This document shows, in pieces, positions 41,301-43,666 of a stretch of DNA of 62,000 nucleotides (its first letter is position 1; each line of letters opens with the position of its first letter). Under the pieces are notes generated by a model. That model was not told where the DNA came from, did no database searches, and saw nothing but the letters and a program-made list of their open reading frames with translations. This stretch comes from Symbiodinium natans (taxonomy: Eukaryota; Sar; Dinophyceae; Suessiales; Symbiodiniaceae), in assembly GCA_905221605.1 (NCBI GenBank), contig CAJNDS010000047.1:310001-372000 (forward strand), given 5' to 3'. The position numbers and the translations under genes are program-made.

Positions 41301-43666
41301 GGGTGAACGAATGTCAAGATGAGATACCTGAACAAGTGATGGTGGAGCCAGGTGCCAGGTTGGCTCAAGTCGTAATGAACTAGACATTTGATGGCTTGAA
41401 CTCATAATGGTTGGGAACTCTGGGTGATCTCTGAACATCTGATCAAGTGAACACTGCGGGGCATTGTGCCGGATGCCCATCACGACCAGCGCTTTGTCAG
41501 AATAACTGGCCGAAACACACATATGGCATTTCCCTCAAAGGGGTTGTCATTTCAAGAAATCGAATGAGCACACTCTCATTTTTCTATACATTCCTCAGCG
41601 AGTGAAACATCAAGCTGTCCGATCGGAAAATTGCAGGTACGTTTTCACCCCTCCCTGGGGATGTCTTCGTTGGCCAGCGACCCCCAGGGAGAGCGCTGGC
41701 CCCCTGCATTATAGCATGGCTGAACGTCCATCATTGATTCGTTTACTCTTGGAAACAGAGTTTCCACACACACACACACACATTTAACTAGATCCAAGGT
41801 AACCTAAGATTAAACAGGCATGTTTTTGATTTCAGGGGCTTATAAGGGAACCCCAACCCCCAAAAAATGGGAATAAGGACCCACTCTGGAGTCCCTAGTC
41901 TAAACACTAACCCCCTCAACCCTAAAAAACACTTGGCTGAGAAAGTTCCAGGATGTTCAAGGTCAAGGACCAGTTGGAGCCGCGCTTCGCGTACCCTTGT
42001 TGGTTTCAGGGTTGGGTTTAGGGGTTCTTCAGGGTTTAGGGTTCAGGCTAACGGGTGTGTTTAGGGTTTACGGTTTTGGGGCTTAGGGTTTAGGGCTTAG
42101 GGCTTAGGATTTCTTCTGTTTCGGGGTGCCAAGCATCGAGAAATCGCCAAGCAGCAGCTTGTCCCAGAGCTGGGAAGTTCCTTTCCGCCCACTATGAAGA
42201 CATTCTTTGCCCCCTTCTAGACGAGGCCCCCCAAACCCTAAACCTTAAACACTAAACCCTAAACCCTCCAACTTCTTTCTGGGCAGGGAGTGTGGGCAGA
42301 TGCGGAGTGGGCAGGGTGCGGGGTGGGTGAGTGGAGGTCATCTTTAAAGACACAAGTCTTAGTTTTGGGTGTCTTGTAAGTTTTTTGACCGTGGAGCCAA
42401 ACCATAAAGCCCGCAGTAAACCCGAAGGGCCGAAACTCTCGTGGCAAAAATGCTGAGAAACATCGGCTGGTGGGATCCTAGAAGAACAAGTCTACACCCA
42501 GATCACAGGGTTTAGGGTTTAGGGTTTAGGGTTTAGGGTTTAGGGTTTAGGATCCAGGGGCTCACTGACATCGGCTAGCAAGTCCTGCTTTGATGGTGGA
42601 GCTGCCCTCAAACAACTCGAACAAACACTTAACCCTAAACCCCAAAGCCTGGGTAGTCCAGGTAACCGGTTTAGGGTTTAGGGTTTAGGGTTTAGGGTTT
42701 AGGGTTTAGGGTTTAGGGTTTAGATAAGGGCACCCTTCTTTGGGTTGGTTACTTTATAACTTCTAACGTCCCTTATTTAAGGGGACCCGTGACCCAAAAA
42801 AGGGCAAAGGGTACCACTGAGCTGCCAAGAAGCCGCAAACCCTGAACCCTAAACCCTAAACCCTGTAAACAACCTCTTTCAAGACCGGTCCGAGCAGCTC
42901 GACGACAATGGTGCGTATCTTCTCCTCGCATCTGCAACACCATCGAGCTCAGCAACATGTTTAGGGTTTAGGGTTTAGGGCTTAGGGCTTAGGGCTTAGG
43001 GTTTGTTAGCGATGACGATCAAAATGCCTGCTCTGAGATTGTGGCTTTACCTAGAATTTTCCGATAACCCTACACCAAACACCCCTGAACCCCGAAAAAC
43101 CCTAAACCCCAAACCCTACGCACGAATACTCGCACGCACCATAAGCCCTATAAAAGCACCTAAACCCCAAAACCTGACCAACACCCTAAACTTTCCCTAA
43201 ACCCTAACCCTAAATCCTAAACCCTAAACCCTAAACCCTAAACCCTAAACCCTAAACCCTAAACCTAAACCCTAAACCCTAAACCCTAGACCCCAAACCC
43301 CAAACCCCAAACCCCAAACTCTAGACCCGACTCCTCCGGCTCGTAGAGCGCCTCGAAAGCGCTGCGGGAGATGAGCTGCGCCTGCTGTGGGGCTGGGTCC
43401 CGGGTTTCGGGTTTCGGGTTTAGGGTTCAGGTTTAGGGTTTAGGGCTAGGGTTTAGGAGGGTCAGGGTAAACTCGCACCTCACAGCTTCGTCAGAACTCT
43501 AAAACCCCATAACCCAACTAACCCAACTAACCCTAAACCCCAAACACCCTAATTTAAACCCTAAACCCTAAACCCTAAACCCGAAACCCTAAACCCTATC
43601 AGCCAAGCTCGGGATCCGGGCCTCAACGCTCGATTCCGGTCGGTCTTCTCGGGCGCGCTTGGCCAT
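2264..43666 (-). CDS. NagB-like / PIG-L-like fusion protein, 40-exon gene with telomere-repeat introns
   Basis: About 836 codons can be joined from 40 small exons over 41 kb. Nearly every junction keeps frame with a GT, GC or GA donor and an AG|G acceptor. The N-terminal half (residues about 1-410) is a NagB-superfamily sugar-phosphate isomerase/deaminase-like domain. The C-terminal half (about 500-836) is a PIG-L/LmbE-like zinc-dependent de-N-acetylase domain. Together they suggest an enzyme acting on N-acetyl-amino-sugar phosphates or conjugates; that substrate is inference. NagB-PIG-L fusions of this layout are, as far as I recall, known in some bacteria. Splice sites were chosen by hand from the sequence and from continuity of the protein. 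The 3' end (after ...DMIL) is not found and may lie below position 2264 or outside the window. Intron 5 contains the retroelement at 34041-41781. Confidence 0.85.
3088..3134 (-). CDS. Fusion gene exon 39
   Basis: Encodes EVSTIIPVSLQTIST. GA donor in phase 2, joined to NHMFLNSF of exon 40. Intron 38 before it (3135-7980) is 4.8 kb and contains unrelated coding-like islands. Confidence 0.75.
3274..3378. mobile_element. MITE family 1 copy
   Basis: Terminal inverted repeats GTTGGGACGTTGCCCCCCTT and AAGGGGGACCATCCCAAC, with internal AACAGTCCTTAA / TTAAGGACTGTT pairs. About 105 bp, no coding capacity. Confidence 0.8.
3825..4250 (-). CDS. Coding-like block inside intron 38 of the fusion gene
   Basis: Three consecutive minus-strand segments read like one protein: ARHALQTAQNAQIGEVDILS...ALNRRPSTDAEALLSFLI (to 4028), RYNKWVYEQLRAGKEPIAAH then KEARLL (3999-3922) and DRSLLAFQALVTILDGELRK then MIRLHLR (3904-3825). 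They are separated by only 28 and 17 nt that begin GT and end AG. Family not recognised. It could be a separate gene, with the gaps as tiny introns, or a degraded pseudogene. Confidence 0.4.
5140..5310 (+). repeat. Polypyrimidine tract
   Basis: About 170 bp almost purely C/T on the + strand; the long ORFs here are low-complexity translations. No gene assigned. Confidence 0.8.
6366..6512 (+). repeat. (CAG)n / (GCA)n microsatellite
   Basis: Nearly perfect AGC trinucleotide tract with a few interruptions (GTGGCAGCAGCAGAGGCA). It produces a poly-Ala, poly-Leu or poly-Ser/Gln frame on either strand and is not evidence of a protein. Confidence 0.95.
6890..7180 (-). CDS. Possible acidic-protein exons (minus strand)
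   Basis: Minus-strand open segments ALKASILDDDDDEDGDSPRN (about 7174-7110) and VPPDVDTVAAIAEPHAEAEE then ASEEQEEGMVVVSGILEAAK (about 7010-6892) have AG|G acceptors and GT/GG edges. Low complexity makes the call weak. Confidence 0.3.
7981..8049 (-). CDS. Fusion gene exon 38
   Basis: Encodes ETGRQDITVWGYRNVWFRFE and then PHE. Acceptor GCCAG|G, donor GAG|GC. Confidence 0.87.
8566..8693 (+). repeat. (TTTAGGG)n array
   Basis: About 18 near-perfect units in intron 37 of the fusion gene. Confidence 0.97.
9126..9167 (-). CDS. Fusion gene exon 37
   Basis: Encodes VLQAATAGLQQYAE. Acceptor CGCAG|G, donor GAG|GA. Confidence 0.78.
10053..10134 (-). CDS. Fusion gene exon 36
   Basis: Encodes KLLREVEPDVVSVALDPEAS and then GPDTHYK, the conserved PIG-L block. 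Donor AAG|GTGGGGTTTAGGG. Confidence 0.88.
10137..10445 (+). repeat. (TTTAGGG)n passing into (TTTGGGG)n variant array
   Basis: Perfect TTTAGGG units for about 40 bp, then more than 15 homogenised TTTGGGG units, then mixed units. The variant reads as a poly-GLGFGVW frame that is not a gene. Confidence 0.97.
11286..11349 (-). CDS. Fusion gene exon 35
   Basis: Encodes FYTADIFAPEPTQQRDVLPI. The acceptor is TTTAG|G, the telomeric unit itself. GA donor. Confidence 0.85.
11552..11648 (-). CDS. Fusion gene exon 34
   Basis: Encodes VQILKGACREFEAECVWGYI and then GWQLPHISHLRL, a PIG-L family block. Acceptor GCAG|G, GC donor in phase 1. Confidence 0.87.
11715..11872 (+). repeat. (TTTAGGGG)n 8-mer array
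   Basis: About 13 units carrying one extra G each, flanked by normal 7-mers. Confidence 0.95.
12090..12138 (-). CDS. Fusion gene exon 33
   Basis: Encodes KSYFSKQYAGQKDVKE. Acceptor CAAG|G, donor GAG|GC. Confidence 0.8.
12306..12389 (-). CDS. Fusion gene exon 32
   Basis: Encodes LVYNLSVIFGDSAGTGDASK and then LMERVAT. Acceptor CTCAG|G, GA donor in phase 2. Confidence 0.82.
12390..12512 (+). repeat. (TTTAGGG)n array abutting exon 32
   Basis: Begins within a few bases of the exon 32 acceptor at 12389. Confidence 0.95.
13186..13245 (-). CDS. Fusion gene exon 31
   Basis: Encodes FLDGIAAADDELRDEGAAR. Acceptor GTCAG|G, donor AG|GTGCC. Confidence 0.83.
13826..13878 (-). CDS. Fusion gene exon 30
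   Basis: Encodes EGYFGPSSLDFRRRDVW; donor AA|GTGCCC in phase 2 completes Lys with exon 31. Confidence 0.82.
14491..14530 (-). CDS. Fusion gene exon 29
   Basis: Encodes (S)FLSTPTFERLAK; GA donor. The acceptor GAGAG|T was chosen by phase. Confidence 0.75.
14907..14956 (-). CDS. Fusion gene exon 28
   Basis: Encodes VSNTHMLKMLARVETR. Acceptor CGAG|G, donor AG|GC in phase 2. Confidence 0.8.
15212..15319 (-). CDS. Fusion gene exon 27 (PIG-L)
   Basis: Encodes DIMLGYLPAVMRNTRVASNR and then HHFVCATSGFNSAPSA. Acceptor GCCAG|G. The donor GCC|GTTTAGGG is the first telomeric unit of the intron, and phase 0 to exon 28 confirms it. Confidence 0.88.
15380..15740. repeat. AT-rich degenerate tandem repeat
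   Basis: Recurring block like ATACCCTGTAATATACCC then TTTAATATTCAAGGGTATTT, three to four copies. No coding potential. Confidence 0.8.
16100..16290. repeat. C-homopolymer-rich tract
   Basis: Nearly pure C on the + strand with scattered A/T; overlapping poly-Pro and poly-Gly frames are artefacts. Confidence 0.95.
16466..16493 (-). CDS. Fusion gene exon 26 (PIG-L HHD motif, 28 nt)
   Basis: Encodes FLHTEPHHD. With DIMLGYLP of exon 27 it makes the PIG-L metal site PHHDD. Acceptor CAAG|G, GA donor. Confidence 0.82.
16697..16812. mobile_element. MITE family 4 copy
   Basis: TGGTTCTTTGTAGGGAA to TTCCCTACTAAGAACCGG, with (AT)n in the middle and GGGTACCTCATTCCCTC shared with 58735-58845. Confidence 0.7.
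17024..17097 (-). repeat. (CCCTAAA)n array
   Basis: About ten perfect units directly downstream (sense) of exon 25. Confidence 0.97.
17111..17172 (-). CDS. Fusion gene exon 25
   Basis: Encodes ALSLETEVPNHNPRVRAAHV; donor CG|GTGAGG in phase 2, which completes Arg with exon 26. Confidence 0.8.
17194..17343 (+). repeat. (TTTAGGG)n array
   Basis: About 16 units, opposite in orientation to the array at 17024, on the other side of exon 25. Confidence 0.97.
17344..17478 (-). CDS. Coding-like terminal exon inside intron 24 of the fusion gene
   Basis: After CCAG| it reads SSCDVPTKHILVYCGKKLLL and then YSVPALWWKVKTSAGAELS up to TGA at 17344. It connects in phase to the island at 17796-17885 but not to the PIG-L order. 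Confidence 0.45.
   Translation of the reverse strand, partial: SSCDVPTKHILVYCGKKLLLYSVPALWWKVKTSAGAELSPKSSD
17588..17641. repeat. G-homopolymer tract
   Basis: G runs broken by single C. Similar shorter tracts are at 14079-14098, 22928-22963, 43836-43850 and 54670-54685. Confidence 0.95.
17796..17885 (-). CDS. Coding-like exon inside intron 24 of the fusion gene
   Basis: VLLEYKKHEDDNAQRLCFFK and then VLVRGGQSME. Acceptor GGAG|G, donor GAG|GTTTC, phase 0 at both ends. Together with 17344-17478 it could form an alternative 3' end of the NagB half, or belong to another gene. Confidence 0.45.
18105..18146 (-). CDS. Fusion gene exon 24
   Basis: Encodes VRQSLISAWGLSQN. Acceptor GCAG|G. The donor GAGTAGGG runs straight into telomeric units. 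Confidence 0.68.
18203..18355. mobile_element. MITE family 2 copy interrupted by CCCTAAA
   Basis: GGTCCCTTCGTATGGGCCC at left and GACTTCAGAACCCTTTCAAG at right, with about three CCCTAAA units between them (about 18268-18292). Confidence 0.7.
18807..18891 (-). CDS. Coding-like island
   Basis: PLARCAVRRAGRPLATLAEE and then APASVLEG after TAGAG|G. Phase does not fit between fusion gene exons 23 and 24. Edges approximate. Confidence 0.35.
19135..19178 (-). CDS. Fusion gene exon 23
   Basis: Encodes RALIGQLNVSHELQ; donor CAG|GTTCTG. Confidence 0.65.
19321..19440. mobile_element. MITE family 5, complete 120-bp hairpin element
   Basis: Ends CTTGGAGGGGCAGGGGACTT / AAGTCCCCTGCCCCTCCAAG are perfect; the inverted repeat extends over about 45 bp per arm with few mismatches. 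Flanked by TA on both sides, consistent with a TA target duplication. Confidence 0.85.
19559..19605 (-). CDS. Fusion gene exon 22
   Basis: Encodes LLDLSEEDLEACLPA. Ends at a GA donor; edges uncertain by one or two bases. Confidence 0.68.
19948..20086. mobile_element. MITE family 1 copy interrupted by TTTAGGG
   Basis: The left half GGGATGTTCCCACTT...ACAGTCCTTCAT and the right half AGGACTGTGAGAAAATGGGG flank a telomeric run at 19985-20034. Confidence 0.75.
20288..20362 (-). CDS. Fusion gene exon 21
   Basis: Encodes MPSISPSVIERVLVSLSGLR and then RKKNL, a linker helix. Acceptor ACCAG|G; one shared G makes the 5' edge uncertain by one base. Confidence 0.78.
20400..20600 (+). repeat. TTTTAGGGG variant array
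   Basis: Irregular 9-mer-like units (TTTTAGGGG) alternating with CTTAGGGG. Confidence 0.9.
20848..20940 (-). repeat. (CCCCTAAA)n 8-mer array
   Basis: About ten homogenised 8-mers. Confidence 0.95.
21475..21647 (-). repeat. (CCCTAAA)n array at the end of the NagB-like exons
   Basis: About 24 units, ending a few bases from the exon 20 donor at 21654. Confidence 0.97.
21654..21758 (-). CDS. Fusion gene exon 20, end of the NagB-like domain
   Basis: Encodes TRNFPATALHQLPSAAFFVT and then TGAAKLLDRRHSGAM. The donor is ATG|GC. If not spliced, the frame would end four codons later at a TAG supplied by a TTTAGGG unit. Confidence 0.82.
21654..43666 (-). CDS. N-terminal NagB-like half (exons 1-20)
   Basis: Residues about 1-413. 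Landmarks in order are an N-terminal helical region (SRSAFEALYEPE, RTIVVELLGPV), FYCGGAKEWA, the phosphate/substrate loop SLPTGKTP in place of the LPTGGTP of classical NagB, FVQIDEFYPI in place of NMDEY, CSEYEAKIRALGG, the active-site loop GGIGPDGHVAFN, AAAAGDLGGIE, VITIGLGTITYNP, CVALICAAGEAKA and FPATALHQLP. The Asp and His of the DGH motif, equivalent to E. coli NagB D141 and H143, are kept. The glutamate that normally follows AFN (E148 in E. coli) is replaced by Cys, so the classical deaminase reaction should not be assumed. An order-of-domain match over about 15 separate exons makes the family call firm even though no alignment could be run. Confidence 0.85.
22368..22400 (-). CDS. Fusion gene exon 19 (microexon)
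   Basis: Encodes VVRNAVQEPAH. Acceptor ACAG|G, donor CAC|GTGACG. The opposite strand is also open here, but the minus-strand reading fits the NagB order. Confidence 0.72.
22985..23075. mobile_element. MITE family 2 partial copy
   Basis: CCCATACTTCAGAACCCTTT followed by a diverged right end; left end missing. Confidence 0.55.
23234..23279 (-). CDS. Fusion gene exon 18
   Basis: Encodes SCVALICAAGEAKAQ. It joins exon 17 as ...TYNP-SCVALICAAGEAKA. Acceptor ATAG|G, donor CAG|GC. Confidence 0.83.
23412..23449 (-). CDS. Fusion gene exon 17
   Basis: Encodes VITIGLGTITYN; GA donor in phase 2. This corresponds to the TVGVGTL strand of NagB. Confidence 0.83.
24463..24690 (-). repeat. (CCCTAAA)n array
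   Basis: More than 25 units with rare single-A deletions. Confidence 0.97.
24919..24993 (-). CDS. Fusion gene exon 16
   Basis: Encodes DQLNYASQAAAAGDLGGIET and then VRRRK. Acceptor CTCAG|G, GA donor. Its 3' edge and donor are duplicated in the following intron at about 24722-24745. Confidence 0.85.
25355..25393 (-). CDS. Fusion gene exon 15
   Basis: Encodes GFSPNARSRSLAG. Acceptor CCAG|G, donor GGT|GAGACC. The join to exon 14 closes frame only if one G repeated at both intron ends is shared, so the boundary is approximate. Confidence 0.6.
25527..25551. repeat. (CG)n microsatellite
   Basis: GC/CG dinucleotide run producing poly-Arg-Ala frames. Confidence 0.95.
26296..26402. mobile_element. 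MITE family 2 copy
   Basis: ACATGGTCCCTTAGTATGGG to AAGGGACCACATTCAGGTAC, with GGACTTCAGAACCC inside. Confidence 0.7.
26556..26615 (-). CDS. Fusion gene exon 14 (NagB active-site loop)
   Basis: Encodes IGFFMGGIGPDGHVAFNCQ. It carries the Asp and His of the NagB general-base loop; the usual Glu after AFN is Cys. Confidence 0.88.
26900..27128 (-). repeat. Three successive variant arrays: CCCCAAAA, AAATCCCC, AAATCCCT
   Basis: About five CCCCAAAA units, then about 16 AAATCCCC units, then about eight AAATCCCT units; each block is internally homogeneous. Confidence 0.97.
27373..27421 (-). CDS. Fusion gene exon 13
   Basis: Encodes VDQWCSEYEAKIRALG. The donor G|GTGCGG in phase 1 pairs with G|GT of exon 14 to give ...ALGGIGFFMGG. 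Confidence 0.85.
28440..28511 (-). CDS. Fusion gene exon 12
   Basis: Encodes VDLSLRTRDPTTRQELLQQR and then VLRQ. Acceptor ACAG|G, donor CAG|GC. The open frame continues past the chosen donor to a GTTTAGGG that could act as an alternative donor. Confidence 0.83.
29247..29453 (-). CDS. Coding-like exon inside intron 11 of the fusion gene
   Basis: Open for about 68 codons after acceptor CATAG|G: PLAFADLQMLEDALFTLLCV, then IHELNQYALQLQRAPK and WALVLEMETTTELSS, ending TGA. It does not fit the NagB order or phase. It may be a nested gene fragment or pseudogene. Confidence 0.4.
29833..29865 (-). CDS. Fusion gene exon 11 (33-nt microexon)
   Basis: Encodes ALSMADVWPTG, joined in frame to VDLSLRTR of exon 12. 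Acceptor CACAG|G, donor GGT|GAGG. Confidence 0.7.
30361..30422 (-). CDS. Fusion gene exon 10
   Basis: Encodes LDLREPGYGPTGEPRDYVKQ. Acceptor CGAG|G, donor CAG|GC. Confidence 0.75.
30832..30916 (-). CDS. Fusion gene exon 9
   Basis: Encodes EYYIKGFGLDPQRALLMDCS and then KIGYLAVV. The GC donor in phase 1 was chosen to match exon 10; a GC donor after GYL is an alternative. Confidence 0.82.
31663..31752 (-). CDS. Fusion gene exon 8 (NagB IDEF motif)
   Basis: Encodes EKPNLGKLTFVQIDEFYPIS and then PEQHNSFYHY. The IDEF motif corresponds to MDEY of NagB. Acceptor CAAG|G, canonical donor GTGAGC. Confidence 0.88.
32114..32216 (-). CDS. Fusion gene exon 7
   Basis: Encodes YFIKWVQRILQNWGSDP and then KKYGLQPDARPK. 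Acceptor CTGAG|G. The donor AAA|GTTTGGG lies in a telomere-like unit. Confidence 0.85.
33254..33346 (-). CDS. Fusion gene exon 6 (NagB SLPTGKTP loop)
   Basis: Encodes TFYCGGAKEWAQQNP through SLPTGKTPEHL. This is the counterpart of the LPTGGTP loop of NagB. GT donor in phase 2; the split codon GA|G gives Glu before YFIKW. Confidence 0.85.
33347..34040. other. Intron 5 DNA between exon 6 and the retroelement
   Basis: Unique sequence with one short TTTAGGG run (33943-33966) and a CA microsatellite start at about 34027. Open frames here are not protein-like enough to call. Confidence 0.5.
34041..34307 (-). repeat. Terminal direct repeat, sense-3' copy
   Basis: 267 bp identical base for base to 41515-41781 at a constant offset of 7474. 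It starts and ends in CA microsatellite. It contains a pseudoknot-forming segment at 34177-34227. Confidence 0.97.
34177..34227 (-). other. Predicted H-type pseudoknot in the terminal repeat
   Basis: Two interlocked perfect helices: 34177-34186 with 34208-34217 (10 bp) and 34198-34205 with 34220-34227 (8 bp). On the sense (minus) strand the loops are 2, 2 and 11 nt, which is sterically reasonable. The second copy is at 41651-41701. Confidence 0.6.
34357..34788 (-). CDS. Coiled-coil 3' ORF of the element, 143 aa
   Basis: Starts MSSDSCNSALFPL. From about residue 20 to 120 it is a continuous amphipathic helix with heptad leucines/isoleucines (IQQITSLQAQLDDLKRAN, ALQFRVDNLERSNRTF). It begins 97 nt after the RT stop and ends 50 nt before the terminal repeat. 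Probably an oligomerising accessory protein; no family recognised. Confidence 0.6.
   Translation of the reverse strand: MSSDSCNSALFPLAPLERWIQFTQTEIIGIRGDLEQTKSSMQAAQTIQIQQITSLQAQLDDLKRANQETRDRLHLFRAEVSDCMSALQFRVDNLERSNRTFLDDVALLGQRLNEIIALTKNLCEELHQNFPNSTSLSDLDAIR
34886..37612 (-). CDS. Reverse transcriptase with N-terminal GIY-YIG endonuclease (Penelope-like), 908 aa
   Basis: Residues about 88-200 look like a GIY-YIG nuclease: VVYAI (90-94), YVGST (116-120), then a basic R-x-R stretch (127-136), a Glu in VEYQFIQLW (E180) and a conserved Asn in QPRFN (192). The RT core follows: RPIISY (589-594), motif A DLVGFFTSIP (D653), motif B RGAAIGNQISP (747-757), motif C RYVDN (788-792) and FIGFDV (834-839). 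FFTSIP and RYVDx are Penelope-type signatures. Motif C has Asn where the second catalytic Asp is usual. A CPC cluster (391-393) in the linker may bind metal. The ATG at 37612 is 9 nt downstream of the preceding ORF's stop, in the same frame. Confidence 0.9.
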   Translation of the reverse strand: MNGQSSRPFDWSDLQSVLFSMMALLQCCFYHEIEYALRIPLRVLAAWFFVCSVRWSQSSSRLMKSWVKRTSHFVGLSFGEFYELFQTPFVVYAILAPMSKQPMSDHSSILHSRLCYVGSTWVSVHDRHDVRWRKLRILQLDQVTNCELVMLFWHSRNCFHDYVIFPIKQCSDAVSTRAVEYQFIQLWQPRFNHPWILRLNPTNPGRTATLMTFSSLFATPGQRLWQKVRRRLRTIRQQGFYKESLLRPEQAWHILMVLSSDNEASFRMSTRLRSSEFHHLHLYALFRLANHCDDPPRTKLRSIIRRALEFRKMPVPKANVPLVIPFLATPNFSSQVRGFLNRLVKQQYDYLVPFHLPLTKPVAGKHRTVQQLLYNHLARTATWTWDVAPHCPCARFRTDHPEVQVTNGHVASPARLLQVSKRLRNILSHSTSSQVFPSREKYIAESSGIVVRWCKKVGLFNFLEHDWREFILQLWPRHVHFAWETIKMKDIQFLRGLLSEVVVHGRDHALGECHVFCPKFLWDVQRSTFGDLKVYRPLPFSVAQAEQHLLSRTKARWLQRYAWGINTRTSSLPIAYLLLKKKKQYAGARPIISYSFFVFAKLFRAVAIVLDLLLRECAPQSFGLDSFPRMMQKLIDFLASVPIDARLRTFNQDLVGFFTSIPVDRILLAVQWLVGRFQELHFVDFDTYVFSVSLTEKDTKLRVWKGRPRKAGQKMYTIALKDIVPLCQLSCSTSFFHILNRVFCQQRGAAIGNQISPMLAAVSVSYIEQQWMDRFQSLVASQCFCCLRYVDNRLVLLDQSLLPHAAVRQFLSDHFYVSPVELEAVDSANAQCEFIGFDVITSPSLALKFIMTSEEWRFKLPSSAGTPSQKKALYNSRKAFINKYVWPHELKQSQLQDLQQLFSRRGVV
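37622..37624 (-). promoter_or_regulatory. Candidate stop-codon readthrough site (UGA CUA)
   Basis: The gag-like frame reads GCA GAA GTC TGA CTA TCA CCT ATG; the RT frame is the same one. UGA-CUA is an established leaky-stop context in viruses and some cellular genes. Readthrough would add three residues and join the two proteins. Confidence 0.5.
37622..38731 (-). CDS. Gag-like ORF directly upstream of RT, 369 aa
   Basis: Starts MSFRGSSGTYGRSW at ATG 38731; the open frame extends five codons further without another ATG. The N-terminus has Trp/Ser/Gln-rich degenerate repeats (SW-x-EQSS). A charged helix with coiled-coil character lies at DRKIQDLERQLEEA, a basic patch at SSKRRI, and there is a helical C-terminus. 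No homologue recognised. By position it is comparable to gag. Its TGA stop at 37622-37624 is followed by CTA and, in the same frame, by the RT ORF. Confidence 0.7.
   Translation of the reverse strand: MSFRGSSGTYGRSWSSNSWSEQSSRPWNEQSSHSWTPDKKPRNYDEPWSPHGKPEHSLQLPKEFQTNSEYYDTTEVGGKALPRKVLMTQWTSKCSFAGRDISDIRIHEVCWQGWKNWHLRLLSAGQFLTVVFCRRVSEAVFVSQLLSAIRERRWDLDQVAASLTAHQKQDGEQILPVAERSSPFADNVKVQNSHRMAQFVLQKLEPFADTGSGSDKDRKIQDLERQLEEARSSAMKRSATPNPSVAEPSSKRRITAKSSAVSSDRLRAYVVGDQPPSARPLLTSSPKAVTPAKVQAWINGLKNVSAAQKKQIQQAQQFCENILSSLTEEEVAVLPDRAAAYGLPVSVAAKCKPLELVRVISVAVHLAEV
38924..39397 (-). CDS. Pro/Ser-rich element ORF, 157 aa
   Basis: Starts MSGVNSRDILQIIQEL. A helical N-terminal 60 residues (SPGNRQALYRIV, VSRLRAQIDQDV) are followed by a Pro-rich linker (PPPPLPPPSTPPP) and a basic RS-like tail (RSDRSRSPRRS). 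It could be a nucleic-acid-binding or structural protein. No family recognised. Same strand and frame register as its neighbours. Confidence 0.6.
   Translation of the reverse strand: MSGVNSRDILQIIQELSPGNRQALYRIVVSASTNPTVGRLVSRLRAQIDQDVADAINQASASRSSSSSGCTNNFEGHEPVVPKLPAVPPPPLPPPSTPPPTSGVRPVGVSMWPPTATTVGTSSTEHVAGHHVSSVPSKARPASLTSRSDRSRSPRRS
39349..39600 (-). CDS. Small hydrophobic element ORF, 83 aa (doubtful)
   Basis: Starts MNEDSDQRSAV with an ATG 43 nt after the SR-rich ORF stop and overlaps the start of the 157-aa ORF in another frame. It has two hydrophobic stretches (AVLYGMLYAYLL and ALLIWRVFVLLI) that could be membrane helices. It may be chance. Confidence 0.25.
   Translation of the reverse strand: MNEDSDQRSAVHNDLAQEFLLCTFRAVLYGMLYAYLLRHFIDFSVQSSSSALLIWRVFVLLIRRLLTPCLESIPGTFYKSFKS
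39644..40963 (-). CDS. SR-rich first ORF of the element, 439 aa
   Basis: Starts MPRITVIVRSSSCSRSRSRT. Residues about 8-46 are an RS/basic region like those of SR splicing proteins, then comes a tandem APAYNYPP repeat, a low-complexity linker and a folded-looking region from about residue 130 to the end (LETYVPFSG, FSHYTFWHIAGVEAVFGIMN). Function unknown. The RS domain suggests RNA binding or nuclear targeting (inference). It is the first ORF after the leader. Confidence 0.65.
   Translation of the reverse strand: MPRITVIVRSSSCSRSRSRTRRHKSKKKSRRHRSTSSRDRQVHHRSYPSSMLALPAPAYNYPPAPAYNYPPVQWFGPSAHSTAPALHMPMASSAAVSPPPGTWFFPSSDATSSNFLGLSASLTDSVSCISPSNFGSLRLFLETYVPFSGSCSPVGKPDDVMYELSQAHETTIPYNLPAMGTFLVSAIRDEDWHSVDLFATNTLQNRKQWLLPLLAKVKDVTYTLFEQARGDLMRLFPANAVVSDIAIKPLLTFLHAVIVNGLRIPDIFSAATCHRMDDTVLWLIRSEAFPGPVTAHLEGHADFSHYTFWHIAGVEAVFGIMNTGFVLPTTNDGICLPDDLPVQGFFARVRHFGSPISHSDLVAESLKLHKHPKNVCGVAFSGKIFGAHVKTNRSSTWLESFLVPKAGLVQSASTDKRWCIRMDLPRITHVCLTSSALSA
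40964..41514 (-). other. Element leader without convincing ORF
   Basis: 551 bp between the first ORF and the sense-5' terminal repeat. It contains the 18-bp repeats and scattered TGAACA motifs; no protein-like frame. Confidence 0.6.
41066..41137 (-). repeat. Four 18-bp tandem repeats in the element leader
   Basis: Units at 41066, 41084, 41102 and 41120 share the core CTGAACA (for example TGGTCACTGAACAGGTGT on the + strand). Further TGAACA copies are scattered to 41450. They lie between the 5' terminal repeat and the first ORF. Confidence 0.85.
41515..41781 (-). repeat. Terminal direct repeat, sense-5' copy
   Basis: Identical to 34041-34307. It presumably carries the element's promoter, as in other pLTRs; no specific promoter motif was identified. 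Confidence 0.97.
42123..42169 (-). CDS. Fusion gene exon 5, last exon before the retroelement-bearing intron
   Basis: Encodes LWDKLLLGDFSMLGT and ends in phase 2 with a GA donor. It joins in frame to exon 6 (...GTP-PTFYCGG...) across the 8.8-kb intron 5. Confidence 0.75.
42565..42627 (-). CDS. Fusion gene exon 4
   Basis: Encodes CLFELFEGSSTIKAGLASRC plus Q. The exact 3' boundary is ambiguous by one G, which is repeated at both ends of the intron (CA|GTGAGC or CAG|TGAGC). Confidence 0.7.
42735..42832 (-). repeat. tRNA-like SINE copy
   Basis: On the minus strand it begins TTGGCAGCTCAGTGGTACCC, which matches a tRNA A box (TRGCNNAGTGG), followed by a degenerate B-box-like GGGTCACGGGTCC and the family tail AAAGTAACCAACCC. 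Confidence 0.65.
42874..42924 (-). CDS. Fusion gene exon 3
   Basis: Encodes EKIRTIVVELLGPVLKE. Acceptor CGAG|G, donor GAG|GT. Phase 0. Confidence 0.75.
43334..43384 (-). CDS. Fusion gene exon 2
   Basis: Encodes QAQLISRSAFEALYEPE. Acceptor CACAG|CAG, donor GAG|GA, phase 0 at both ends. Confidence 0.75.
43622..43666 (-). CDS. Fusion gene exon 1 (start codon)
   Basis: Starts MAKRARED; the ATG sits in the context GCCATGG. Ends phase 0 at GAG|GC (GC donor). Upstream, towards 43700, no in-frame coding island continues it, which supports this ATG as the real start. Confidence 0.75.
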